Source: an uncultured Lachnospiraceae bacterium
Lineage (GTDB): Bacteria; Bacillota; Clostridia; Lachnospirales; Lachnospiraceae
NCBI GenBank assembly: GCA_910584915.1
Contig: CAJUDM010000011.1
Location: forward strand, 38,038-102,037
Length of the DNA stretch: 64,000 nt
Direction of reading: 5' to 3'
Shown: piece by piece, positions 24,034 through 32,541 of the stretch
Position numbering within the stretch: position 1 is the stretch's first letter
Layout of the letters: every line of letters begins with the position of its first letter
Translations under genes and position numbers: made by a program
Notes under the pieces: generated by a model
Databases searched by the model: none
What the model was told of the DNA's origin: nothing
What the model saw: the letters and a program-made list of their open reading frames with translations, nothing else

Positions 24034-26708
24034 AACTGCGCCAGTCTTTCCTGCACTTTCGCCATCATCTGGGTATATTTCTCCAGTTTTGCCTTCTCCT
24101 CCGCTATCTTCGCCTTCGGCGCCTTCGCCAGGAACTTCTCATTCTTCAACATGCCGTTCACTCTCGCGAGCTCACCCTGAAGGCGTTTTTCTTCCTTTTG
24201 AAGCCGCTCTCTCTCCTGTTTTAAGTCCACCAGCTCCGCAAACGGCATATAGAGCACCGCGCCCGGGATCACCACCGACACCGCGTCCTCCGCAATGCCG
24301 CTCTTGTCGCCCTGAATCATCACCTCGGAGGCATACGCCAGAGAGGCAAAGAACAGTTTTCCCTCCTCGAACGCCGCCCGCACATCCTCTTTTTCCGTCA
24401 CTACATAGACTGCCGCTTTCCGGGAGGGCGCCACATTCATCGAAGTCCTCACATTGCGGATGCCGCGCACTGCTTCCTTGATCGTCTCAATGGCGCGCTC
24501 CTCCACCGCAAAGTTCCGCTCCGCCCGACAGACGGGCCAGCTTGAGATCATGATCGACTCCTCCTCGGACTGCAGGGAACAGAAAATCTCCTCCGTGATG
24601 AACGGCATGTAGGGATGCAAAAGCTTCAACGCATCGATCAGCACATGTTTCAGCGTCCAGAGCGCCGCCCTTTTGCTCGCCTCATCGTCGGAATTATAGA
24701 GGCGGGGTTTCACCATCTCGATATACCAGTCGCAGAATTCATCCCAGATAAAGTCATACACCTTCTGTACCGCAATGCCCAGCTCGAAGCTGTCCATATT
24801 CTCGGTCACTTCCCCTGTCAGGCGGTTCAATCTGGAAATGATCCATTTATCCACGGGTTCAAAAGCTTCCAGCTCCGTGATCTCCTTCCCATCTTCCGTG
24901 AAGGAGGACATATTCATCATGATAAACCGGGAAGCGTTCCACACTTTGTTCGCAAAATTCCTTGCCGCCTCCACTCTCTCATAGTAGAAACGCATATCGT
25001 TCCCCGGCGCGTTCCCGGTGATCAGCATCAGCCGCAGCGCATCCGCGCCGTACTGATCGATGATCTCCAGAGGATCGATGCCGTTGCCCAGGGACTTGGA
25101 CATCTTCCTCCCCTGAGAATCCCGCACCAGCCCGTGGAACAGTACCGTCTTAAAGGGGCGCTCTCCCATCTGCTCATACCCCGAGAAGATCATGCGGATC
25201 ACCCAGAAAAAGATGATATCATACCCTGTCACCAGCACATCCGTCGGATAGAAATATTTCAGATCCTCCGTCATCTCCGGCCAGCCCAGCGTCGAGAAAG
25301 GCCAGAGCGCCGAGGAAAACCAGGTGTCCAGCACATCCTCATCCTGGCTGAGGCGCTCGCACCCGCACTTCGGGCATGCCTTCGGCGCCTGCCTCTCCAC
25401 GATCACCTCACCGCATTTATCGCAGTAGTAAGCCGGAATCCTGTGCCCCCACCAGAGCTGGCGGCTGATGCACCAGTCGCGGATATTGTCCGTCCAGTTG
25501 AAATAGATTTTCTCCATTCTCTCGGGAATCAGCTTCACTTCCCCGTTTTTCACAGCCTCCACCGCAGGCTTGATCAATTCATCCATCTTCACAAACCACT
25601 GCTCTTTTACAAGAGGCTCGATGGTCGTATTGCAGCGGTCGTGGGTGCCCACGTTGTGGGTGTAGTCTTCCGTTTTGCCGAGAAGCCCTTCTTTTTCCAA
25701 CTCCTCCAGTATCTGTCTTCTCGCCTCATACCGGTCGAGCCCCGCGTATTTGCCGCCGTTTTCATTGATCGTGGCGTCGTCGTTCATGATGTTGACGATC
25801 GGAAGCCCATGCCGTTTGCCCACCTCAAAGTCGTTGGGGTCGTGTCCCGGCGTGATCTTCACAACGCCTGTCCCGAACTCCATATCCACATAGTCGTCCT
25901 CCACGATCGGGATGACTTTATTCACGATCGGAAGAAGAACCTTTCTGCCCTTCAGATGCGTATAGCGCTCATCATTCGGATTGATCGCCACCGCCGTATC
26001 TCCCAGCATGGTCTCCGGGCGGGTCGTTGCAAACTCCAGAAACTCCGTTTTGCTGATCTGTCCATCCTCCTCCACCAGCGGATATTTGATATGCCAGAGA
26101 TGTCCCGCCTGTTCCTCATACTCCACCTCCGCATCGGAGATCGATGTATTGCAGACAGGGCACCAGTTGATGATCTTCGCTCCCTTGTAGATCCAGCCCT
26201 TCTCATGCATCTTGCAGAACACTTCGGTCACAGCCTTATTGCAACCCTCATCCATCGTAAAGCGCTCTCTGTCCCAGTCGCAGGAGGAACCCAGTTTCTT
26301 GAGCTGGGATACGATCCGCCCGCCGTACTCTCTTCTCCAGTCCCAGGCGCGCTCAAGGAACTTCTCCCTGCCCAGGTCATGTTTATCGATGCCCTCTTTT
26401 TTCAGGGCTTCAATGATCTTTACTTCCGTGGAAATGCTGGCATGGTCCGTCCCCGGCTGCCAGAGCGCGTTATAGCCCTGCATCCTTTTGTAGCGGATCA
26501 GAATGTCCTGCATCGTGTTATCCAGCGCGTGCCCCATGTGAAGCTGCCCCGTGATATTCGGGGGCGGGATCACGATCGTGAATGGTTTTTTCGTTTTATC
26601 CACTTCCGCATGGAAGTACTTCTTCTCCAGCCATTTTTGATAAATTCTGTCCTCGATGCCCCTGGGATCGTAGGTCTTTGCCAGTTCTCTTCCTGCCATC
26701 TCGCTCAT
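24030..26708 (-). CDS. valS: Valine--tRNA ligase
   Basis: 892 residues, a class I aminoacyl-tRNA synthetase of normal length. The HIGH motif is HMGH (57-60) in PPPNITGQLHMGHALDNTMQ, and KMSKS occurs in GRKMSKSLGNGIDP. The C-terminal coiled-coil arm (LKQERERLQKEEKRLQGELA) is typical of ValS. ATG 26708 follows GAGGAGGAAAACAGT. No T-box element was found in the short leader; the hairpin before it is the htrA terminator. It charges tRNA-Val with editing of mischarged Thr and is coupled to folC. Confidence 0.97.
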   Translation of the reverse strand: MSEMAGRELAKTYDPRGIEDRIYQKWLEKKYFHAEVDKTKKPFTIVIPPPNITGQLHMGHALDNTMQDILIRYKRMQGYNALWQPGTDHASISTEVKIIEALKKEGIDKHDLGREKFLERAWDWRREYGGRIVSQLKKLGSSCDWDRERFTMDEGCNKAVTEVFCKMHEKGWIYKGAKIINWCPVCNTSISDAEVEYEEQAGHLWHIKYPLVEEDGQISKTEFLEFATTRPETMLGDTAVAINPNDERYTHLKGRKVLLPIVNKVIPIVEDDYVDMEFGTGVVKITPGHDPNDFEVGKRHGLPIVNIMNDDATINENGGKYAGLDRYEARRQILEELEKEGLLGKTEDYTHNVGTHDRCNTTIEPLVKEQWFVKMDELIKPAVEAVKNGEVKLIPERMEKIYFNWTDNIRDWCISRQLWWGHRIPAYYCDKCGEVIVERQAPKACPKCGCERLSQDEDVLDTWFSSALWPFSTLGWPEMTEDLKYFYPTDVLVTGYDIIFFWVIRMIFSGYEQMGERPFKTVLFHGLVRDSQGRKMSKSLGNGIDPLEIIDQYGADALRLMLITGNAPGNDMRFYYERVEAARNFANKVWNASRFIMMNMSSFTEDGKEITELEAFEPVDKWIISRLNRLTGEVTENMDSFELGIAVQKVYDFIWDEFCDWYIEMVKPRLYNSDDEASKRAALWTLKHVLIDALKLLHPYMPFITEEIFCSLQSEEESIMISSWPVCRAERNFAVEERAIETIKEAVRGIRNVRTSMNVAPSRKAAVYVVTEKEDVRAAFEEGKLFFASLAYASEVMIQGDKSGIAEDAVSVVIPGAVLYMPFAELVDLKQERERLQKEEKRLQGELARVNGMLKNEKFLAKAPKAKIAEEKAKLEKYTQMMAKVQERLAQL

Positions 26709-26771
26709 ACTGTTTTCCTCCTCTTTATTTCATAGGACACAATTCCCTATGAAATATAAAAATATACGAAA

Positions 26772-26799
26772 GCCCCTTGCCGCATTGTCGGCAAAGGGC
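26772..26799 (-). terminator. Rho-independent terminator after htrA
   Basis: On the minus strand GCCCTTTGCCG and CGGCAAGGGGC form an 11-bp stem with a 6-nt loop, followed by TTTCGTATATTTTT. It lies ~80 bp past the protease stop and ~60 bp before valS. Confidence 0.8.
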
Positions 26800-26877
26800 T
26801 CAAATTGCGCTGTCACCTTTGTCCTCTTTTTCCTAAAGAGAATCATAGTGGATATGGACCTGATTTGTCAAGTATTA

Positions 26878-28365
26878 TCAATAATTAAAAAACGGGAAGA
26901 AGCCTCCAAATGGATTCTGCTCGCTGGGAATATATTGTTCTTCCGAATTGGAGTCGGTTCCGGGGACCTGGCTCTGGTTATCCTGGGCTGTGATGCCGGC
27001 TTCCTCGGCGCTGTACAGTGTCACATCGAAGTTTCGATCCTCATAGCCTGCATCGGTTCTGACTTTTACGGTAAAGCTGACTGTCTCGCCGGCTTTGTAG
27101 TAGGAGAGGTACTCGATCAGTTCCTCCCTTGTGCGGACGGACTTACCGTTGATCGCCGTGACCACCATGCCGCGCTGCAGGCCTGCCTTCTCCGCGGGAG
27201 AGCCTTCCGTGACACTGCTGATATGGGCGCCGAGCGGAATATCATACGCCTCGTTGATCTCCGTCGTCACATTGGAGACGCTGATGCCGAGATACCCTCT
27301 CTCGCTCTCTGTCAACAGCTGCCTTGTCTCCTGCTGCATCATTCTCTCCATATCCTCCTTGATATCGGAGATCGGAATGGCATAGCCCATGCCCTCCACA
27401 TATTCGCCGGCAGATTTGGCGGAGTTGATCCCCACCAGTTCCCCCTTCATATTGAACATGGCGCCGCCGCTGTTGCCCGGGTTGATCGCCGCATCGGTCT
27501 GGATATACTGATTTTCGCTGCCAAGCCCCTCCGTCTGCCCGGAAGTGCCCTGAGTGGATACGCTGCGCCCCAGCGCGCTGACGATGCCTGTGGTCACGGA
27601 CTGCCCGTAGCCCAGCGCGTTGCCGATCGCCACCACCTGATCTCCCAGTTCCAGGTCATCCGAGTTCCCCAGAGTTGCCACTTTGATATTGTCGAGCGTC
27701 TCCTGGGACAGGCTTGCTATATCCACAGAGATTACTGCCAGGTCCTTGCTGGAGCTGTAATCTTTGATCTGCGCTTTCGCGATCTGGGCATCCGAGACAT
27801 CCCTGTCCTCCTCCTGGTAGCTGAACAGCACACTCAGTTCCTTATTGCCGGAGACCACATGGTAATTCGTGACGATCAGAAGTTCCTGATCCGTCCTGTC
27901 GATGATGACGCCGGAACCGGAGCCCTCGCTCTCCTGGGTAAATGTCCCCCAGAGGCTTCTGATCTCCACCTCCCCTTTATTTGTGATCGCCACGACGGAG
28001 GGCATACACATCTCGGATATCTGTCCTACGGTCAGCCCTATCACCGGTGTCGCCGTCGCGGGCGTGACCGGCACTGATTCCGCCTCCTCCGGAAGCTTAT
28101 CCTCCGCCGCCTGCTGCGCTTCAGCCTCCGCCGCGTTTTTATTGTTATACTGCATCACGATACCGCTCCCCAGGGCGCCTCCGGCAGTTCCCATCACGAG
28201 GGAGAGCGCGAGGCAGATCGGAATGAGTCCCCTGCCGCTTTTTTTCTCTTTCTTTTTGGGTTCCTTCGGAGCCGTGCCATTTCCATAGGGCTCATTATGA
28301 AAATAGGTATAATTGTTTCCCTGATAACTGTTGTTTTCATTGTTCTGACCGTATTGATATTCCAT
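26878..28365 (-). CDS. HtrA/DegP-type serine protease with PDZ domain
   Basis: 495 residues from ATG 28365 (GGAGAG 6 nt upstream). A cytoplasmic Asn/Tyr-rich start and a basic patch (KEPKKKEKKSGR) precede one membrane helix (about 47-70). The outer trypsin-fold domain has catalytic H169 (TNYHVVSG), D208 (KDLAVISVDI) and S299 (INPGNSGGAMFN). A PDZ domain follows (YLGISVSNV to GSPAEKAGLQRGMVVTAING). Such anchored HtrA proteases degrade or refold damaged envelope proteins. The tail ends in an aromatic stretch FGGFFPFFNY. Confidence 0.95.
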   Translation of the reverse strand: MEYQYGQNNENNSYQGNNYTYFHNEPYGNGTAPKEPKKKEKKSGRGLIPICLALSLVMGTAGGALGSGIVMQYNNKNAAEAEAQQAAEDKLPEEAESVPVTPATATPVIGLTVGQISEMCMPSVVAITNKGEVEIRSLWGTFTQESEGSGSGVIIDRTDQELLIVTNYHVVSGNKELSVLFSYQEEDRDVSDAQIAKAQIKDYSSSKDLAVISVDIASLSQETLDNIKVATLGNSDDLELGDQVVAIGNALGYGQSVTTGIVSALGRSVSTQGTSGQTEGLGSENQYIQTDAAINPGNSGGAMFNMKGELVGINSAKSAGEYVEGMGYAIPISDIKEDMERMMQQETRQLLTESERGYLGISVSNVTTEINEAYDIPLGAHISSVTEGSPAEKAGLQRGMVVTAINGKSVRTREELIEYLSYYKAGETVSFTVKVRTDAGYEDRNFDVTLYSAEEAGITAQDNQSQVPGTDSNSEEQYIPSEQNPFGGFFPFFNY

Positions 28366-28522
28366 GATCGTCTCTCCTTTTCTTATTTTTACGTTCCGGA
28401 CACATTTCCGACTCCATTCAGTCAAATCTTTCTCTCTGCTGTGAATCACTGTTAACTAAATGACATCGGGCATATCTCCCTGACAATCGGCTTTGATGTA
28501 CCGGCACATTTCTTACCATTTA

Positions 28523-28562
28523 AAAAGCACCTGAGCGAGCCTTTTCCTCATCAGATGCTTTT
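28523..28562 (-). terminator. Hairpin, likely terminator downstream of the BMC genes
   Basis: AAAAGCACCTGA (28523-28534) pairs with TCAGATGCTTTT (28551-28562) with one mismatch. On the minus strand the arm runs into GCTTTTTAAA, so it can stop transcripts from the BMC genes. Confidence 0.5.
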
Positions 28563-28680
28563 ATCTTATTCTCCATTTATGTTAAAATTGTGATACGATT
28601 GTGTTTATTTTGTGAAAACTGCAGGTCACACAGGCCTGAAACAGCAGGCAGTTTTGCACGCTCATCCTGTACGCCTTTAT

Positions 28681-28740
28681 TGCTGCGAGAGTCAAATACC
28701 CATTTGTCCTGAGACACATTTCCCTCGGGGATGCCTCAAG
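28681..28740. repeat. Dispersed intergenic repeat, copy 1
   Basis: About 55 bp containing CTGAGACACATTTCCCT match, at roughly 80%, the reverse complement of 32400-32454. Both copies are intergenic. Confidence 0.6.
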
Positions 28741-28803
28741 CTTGATGCCCACATGCGTTGGAACGCTTTGCTTTACGGCGGTCCTTTGACCGCCGCGGGA
28801 ACT

Positions 28804-29115
28804 TCACTGCACAAACGCCGCTCTCGCAAACCTGCTGCTCTCACGGTTTTCCAGCACTAATCTCTCCGCCTCCTCGGAAGGATTGGAAATGACCGCCGTC
28901 TTTATGATCCCGCAGGGCGGAGCCTCCTTTACTCTCTCCACTGCCTCCGTCACCGCCGCCACATCGCCGCTGACAAACACTGTCGTATGCCCGCCGCATT
29001 TTGTATGCCATGTCTGAAATTCCACTTCCGACGTCTTCACCATCAGGTCCACTACCCGGATGGCATCCGCACTGCCGAGCACTTCCACCAGCCCGAGGGC
29101 ATTAAATACCTTCAT
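28804..29115 (-). CDS. Bacterial microcompartment shell protein (BMC domain)
   Basis: A 103-residue single BMC domain: LGLVEVLGSADAIRVVDLMV, WHTKCGGHTTVFVSGDVAAV, CGIIKTAVISNPSEE. Such hexameric proteins tile the shell of metabolosomes or carboxysomes. ATG 29115 has GGAGAG 5 nt upstream. It follows a second BMC gene on the same strand; no microcompartment enzymes are nearby, so either the cargo is encoded elsewhere or this is a satellite shell pair. Confidence 0.88.
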   Translation of the reverse strand: MKVFNALGLVEVLGSADAIRVVDLMVKTSEVEFQTWHTKCGGHTTVFVSGDVAAVTEAVERVKEAPPCGIIKTAVISNPSEEAERLVLENRESSRFARAAFVQ

Positions 29116-29156
29116 CTCTTTCTCTCCTTCTGTCAATATGCCAGATTCCTGCGCCG

Positions 29157-29215
29157 CTCGAAAAACCTACGATTTTCCTCACTCACGGGCATTCGCCCTA
29201 TGAAAAAAGGTCATT
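29157..29215. repeat. Dispersed hairpin-containing repeat, copy 1
   Basis: About 54 bp (CTCGAAAAACC... CACGGGCATTCGCCCTATG) match 36365-36418 at about 80%. It lies between the two BMC genes and overlaps the end of the second by a few bases. Confidence 0.6.
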
Positions 29216-29513
29216 TGTTGATCGTCATCCGGATCGCCAGTTCGGAATCCTCCGAGGGTGAGGCGATGATCGTGTGGGAATACACTTCCGAATCCATCTC
29301 CTCCGCCGCCAAAAGCGCCGCCTCCATAGCCGCCCTCACATCCGAGACGCTGCCCCGCATCTTCACACAGGCTCCGCTCTTCAGACGGTTCCTCTCCACG
29401 CCCTGAATCCTCACGGCTGCCGCCTTTGCCGCCGCATCCAACGCCACAAAACAGGAGAGATAGCTGTCCAACTCAAATACGCCTATCGCCTGCCTCTCAA
29501 ACCCCTCCGCCAT
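29211..29513 (-). CDS. BMC-domain shell protein, second of a pair
   Basis: A 100-residue BMC-type protein: AIGVFELDSYLSCFVALDAA, KSGACVKMRGSVSDVRAAME, SHTIIASPSEDSEL. It differs enough from its neighbour to occupy another shell position. ATG 29513 follows AAAGGCGAGG. The two genes form an isolated shell-protein operon. Confidence 0.8.
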   Translation of the reverse strand: MAEGFERQAIGVFELDSYLSCFVALDAAAKAAAVRIQGVERNRLKSGACVKMRGSVSDVRAAMEAALLAAEEMDSEVYSHTIIASPSEDSELAIRMTINK

Positions 29514-29757
29514 AGTAAGACCTCGCCTTTCTCTTTAATAACTGTGCCCATATAAAAGTTTTCTGATCTTATTTTAGTATACACTATTTTCAGAATGGTT
29601 GAAAGTAAAATTTTCGGCTGCTTGAATCGTCTGCCGTTTCATGCTATGATAATGCACAGCCAAACCCCGTCGTTTCATTAAAACTGTCATGGCAAATATG
29701 GCAGCGGCATTCTTCGGCAGGACTGACAGAAATGATTTCTTGTAAAGCGGAGGCCCT

Positions 29758-30237
29758 ATGAACCACATCAGAAAATCAACCCTGCAGGATATATCGAGAA
29801 TCGCTGAAATACTGATCTTCACAAAAAGAATGAGCTACCGGTTCATTTTCCGGGACGATAAAGTCTCCTTCGGTGAAATGCAGGTCCTGCCGCTGGCGCA
29901 GGAGTATCTTGCCGCACCGGAAAAGCTGGAACAGATCTGGGTATACGACGATGCGTTTGTCAAGGGCATGATCCATATAGAAGGAGCCCGGATCGAGGAA
30001 CTGTATGTAGACTCTTTTTTCCAGAATGAAGGGATCGGTGGGGAGCTGGTGGATTTTGCGATCGAAGAATTTGATGTGAACTATTTATATGTACTGGAAA
30101 AAAATAAACAGGCGATACGTTTCTATAAAGCGCACGGTTTTGAGGTTACAGCGGAGCGCTGCCCGGAACCGGGGACTGAGGAATTTATTGTCAGAATGGA
30201 GCGCAGGCCCGCAGGCAGGAGTAATGCCGCCGGGTAA
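29758..30237 (+). CDS. GNAT family N-acetyltransferase
   Basis: 159 residues with the GNAT core: MIHIEGARIEELYVDSFFQN then EGIGGELVDFA (acetyl-CoA binding QxxGxGxxL-like loop), and NKQAIRFYKAHGFEVTAE at the end, typical of RimI-like enzymes. It transfers an acetyl group from acetyl-CoA to an amine; substrate unknown. GCGGAGG lies 9 nt before the start. Single plus-strand gene between minus-strand units. Confidence 0.88.
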   Translation: MNHIRKSTLQDISRIAEILIFTKRMSYRFIFRDDKVSFGEMQVLPLAQEYLAAPEKLEQIWVYDDAFVKGMIHIEGARIEELYVDSFFQNEGIGGELVDFAIEEFDVNYLYVLEKNKQAIRFYKAHGFEVTAERCPEPGTEEFIVRMERRPAGRSNAAG

Positions 30238-30389
30238 AATCATGACTGAAAGCTACTCAGACAGGCCATATCAGGAAGACAGATAGTATCACTCCCGATC
30301 AGACAGACTCGTTTACTCCGAAAAGGGCAGCCGAATGTTTCATCTGTCCGCCTGCCCCTTCTCTTCTTATTCAGAATTTTCCGTTTCTT

Positions 30390-31712
30390 CTATCTCTCCA
30401 TCTTCCAGAACGCCGCGCTGTAAGGAGGCAGTTCGCTCCCACCGCCAAAGTCGTGCAACTGACCGGTCAGCAGATCCACAGCCTGGCCGCAGCCCGCGTC
30501 AAAGTGCGCCGTATAACTCTCCCCGTCCGCGTTGACTGCCACGAGCACCCGCTCATGTTCCGACTTTCTCTCGAAAATGCACTGTTTGTTTGTCAATACC
30601 ACGGAGCGGAACGCGCCGTAGTTCAGCGCCTCCGAGTTCTTCTTCGCCTCCGCCATCTTCGCGATCTGCTCTGTCAGTTCATTCCACTCAGGCTTTTCAA
30701 AGCAGGCTCTGAGAGCCGGATCGCCCTCGCTCTTATGGGCTTTTGCGCCCCACTCGCTTCCATAATATACGCAGGGTATCCCCGGCATCCCGAACATCAG
30801 CGCATAGATCAACGGCAGATGCTTTTCATTTGTCAGGATGCTCGCCACCCTTGTCACATCATGATTGTCCACAAAGGACAGCATATGTTTTCCTTTATAC
30901 AATGTCCAGTTTTCCGGTCCGAACTGCCGCATCAGAGAATGGTTGATCTCAAACAGGTTCATGCTGTTAAAGCTTGAGTGAAGTCCCTTATAGCATTCAT
31001 AGTTCGTGGCGGAGTGCAGCATCTGGTCGTTCACCATCTGGTTATAATCCCCGTGGAGCATCTCGCCCAGCAGATAAAAATCCTGCTTTTTGCCGTCGCA
31101 GAACTGGCGCAGCCGCCTCACAAAATTGTGGTCAAGACAGTACGCCACATCCAGCCTGAGCCCGTCGATATCAAACGTATCGATCCAGTAATTCACCGCA
31201 TCAAAGATATGCTGGATCACCTCCTCGTTCTGAAGGTTTAGCTTCACAAGATCATAGTTGCCCTCCCAGCCCTCGTACCAGAGCCCGTCATTATAGTTGG
31301 AATTTCCCTCAAGGCTGATGTGGAACCAGTGCAGATAGGGGGAACGCTCCCTGTTTTTCAGCACATCCTGAAACGCCCAGAAGCCCCTTCCCACATGGTT
31401 GAACACGCCGTCCAGCACAACTTTGATGCCCGCTCCGTGCAGCTTGCCGCATACTTCCTTAAAATCCTCGTTAGTGCCCAGACGTTTGTCGATCAGCTTA
31501 TAATCCCTGGTGTTGTAGCCGTGGGTATCCGATTCAAATACCGGTGAAAAATAGATCGCATTTATGCCCAGCTTCTCCATATGGGGAATCCAGTCCTCCA
31601 CCTTCCCTATCCGGCTTGTCAGCACACCGTCGTTTTCAAACGGGGCGCCGCAAAACCCCAGCGGGTATATCTGATAGAATACACTTTCATAATACCATTT
31701 TCTGTTTTCCAT
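30390..31712 (-). CDS. GH13 alpha-amylase family glycosidase
   Basis: 440 residues, a complete GH13 barrel. Conserved regions are VVLDGVFNHVGRG (region I), DIDGLRLDVAYCLD with the nucleophile Asp (II), YLLGEMLHG with the acid/base Glu (III) and LSFVDNHDVTR with the third Asp (IV). No signal peptide, so it acts on imported maltodextrins in the cytoplasm, like cyclomaltodextrinase/neopullulanase or maltogenic enzymes, but without their N-terminal domain. Exact specificity not resolvable from sequence. Confidence 0.9.
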   Translation of the reverse strand: MENRKWYYESVFYQIYPLGFCGAPFENDGVLTSRIGKVEDWIPHMEKLGINAIYFSPVFESDTHGYNTRDYKLIDKRLGTNEDFKEVCGKLHGAGIKVVLDGVFNHVGRGFWAFQDVLKNRERSPYLHWFHISLEGNSNYNDGLWYEGWEGNYDLVKLNLQNEEVIQHIFDAVNYWIDTFDIDGLRLDVAYCLDHNFVRRLRQFCDGKKQDFYLLGEMLHGDYNQMVNDQMLHSATNYECYKGLHSSFNSMNLFEINHSLMRQFGPENWTLYKGKHMLSFVDNHDVTRVASILTNEKHLPLIYALMFGMPGIPCVYYGSEWGAKAHKSEGDPALRACFEKPEWNELTEQIAKMAEAKKNSEALNYGAFRSVVLTNKQCIFERKSEHERVLVAVNADGESYTAHFDAGCGQAVDLLTGQLHDFGGGSELPPYSAAFWKMER

Positions 31713-31946
31713 AATACTCCTCTTTTCTTTGTGGCTGCCTATTATGGACAGTGCAGCCTTTTGACCGTCCCACTATCCACCGCCACCTCAGATATTTTAT
31801 CACATTTTTCCAAATTGTACTATCTCAAAATTAGCACCTGCCAGCTGCTGTGTATATTTTATAGTTTGCAATTGTTTAAAAGCAACTGTTTTTTATCTGT
31901 TTTCCGTTTTTCATCCATTTTTTCCGCTCTTGTGTTAACATAAAAC

Positions 31947-32081
31947 TTATCCACATCGGATTGACCAGATCGGTACTGTTTTTCTTTTTCCCAAAAAGTA
32001 ATCCACATTTTTGCCCATCTTTTTATGGAATACATGTCATTTTTGCCTTGAAATACCCCCTTTTCCACATATTTATCCACA
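31947..32081 (+). promoter_or_regulatory. Cluster of DnaA-box-like sequences
   Basis: On the plus strand TTATCCACA occurs exactly at 31947 and 32073, and one-mismatch forms at 31999 (TAATCCACA) and 32061 (TTTTCCACA). Four in 135 bp, all in one orientation and next to very AT-rich DNA, exceed what I would expect by chance. Confidence 0.5.
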
Positions 32082-32399
32082 TATACACATCTGTCAGTTT
32101 CATTTTTTCAAAAAAACACTCATGTCTTTTTCCAAAAAGCAAGTCTTTTTTTATATTTTTTTCGCCGCTTATTTCTGACTTATATAACAAAACACATTAT
32201 TTTTCGCACAATTTTGATACAATTTTTGCCTCCTTACTGGCACTATTTTTTTATCTGTGCTACAATATCTTGTGGCAGAACATTATTGACTGATTCAGTA
32301 CTGTTCCGGATTTCCAAACCCCGCGATATTATTTTTCTATTATTTACCGCAATGGGCAAAACAGAAATTTTTATCCGCCGCAAAGCAAGGCGTGAAATC

Positions 32400-32454
32400 T
32401 GATGCATCCAAGGGAAATGTGTCTCAGAACACACGGGCATTGACCCTCGCGGCA
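32400..32454. repeat. Dispersed intergenic repeat, copy 2 (inverted)
   Basis: Reverse-complement partner of 28681-28740; carries AGGGAAATGTGTCTCAG. It lies ~90 bp before the endonuclease IV start. Confidence 0.6.
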
Positions 32455-32492
32455 TTAATCAACTGTCTGTGCAGGCACGGCCGCCTGATTTA

Positions 32493-32522
32493 TTGCTTGC
32501 GAAAATAAACACATGATATATA
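32493..32522 (+). promoter_or_regulatory. Likely promoter of nfo
   Basis: TTGCTT (32493-32498), an 18-bp spacer and TATATA (32517-32522) precede the gene, with GAAAGGATC as ribosome binding site. Confidence 0.45.
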
Positions 32523-32541
32523 AAAGAAAGGATCAGATCAC

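Larger units (their letters stand above)
28450..28803. other. Intergenic region with terminator and dispersed repeat
   Basis: No gene seen. It holds the hairpin at 28523-28562 and a repeat shared with 32400-32454; the rest shows no feature I can support. Confidence 0.5.
31713..32541. other. 829-bp AT-rich intergenic region
   Basis: No gene is supported: all open frames are T/F/K-rich low-complexity reads. It contains the cluster of DnaA-box-like 9-mers, a dispersed repeat copy and the promoter of the endonuclease IV gene. Confidence 0.6.

Noticed and set aside
24615..26735. 706-residue plus-strand open frame opposite valS
   Set aside because: Pure antisense shadow of valS; His/Arg/Leu-rich without motifs.
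26709..26830. T-box riboswitch before valS
   Set aside because: No T-box core or specifier stem; the hairpin is explained as the htrA terminator.
26749..28077. 442-residue plus-strand open frame opposite the HtrA gene
   Set aside because: Antisense of a clear protease gene; no family signature.
31947..32081. Chromosomal replication origin
   Set aside because: DnaA-box-like sites are present but no dnaA, dnaN, rpmH or gidA is nearby.
31961..32293. 110-residue open frame in the AT-rich gap
   Set aside because: Composition is almost only F, S, H, I, K from T-rich DNA, with no ribosome binding site and no homology pattern.
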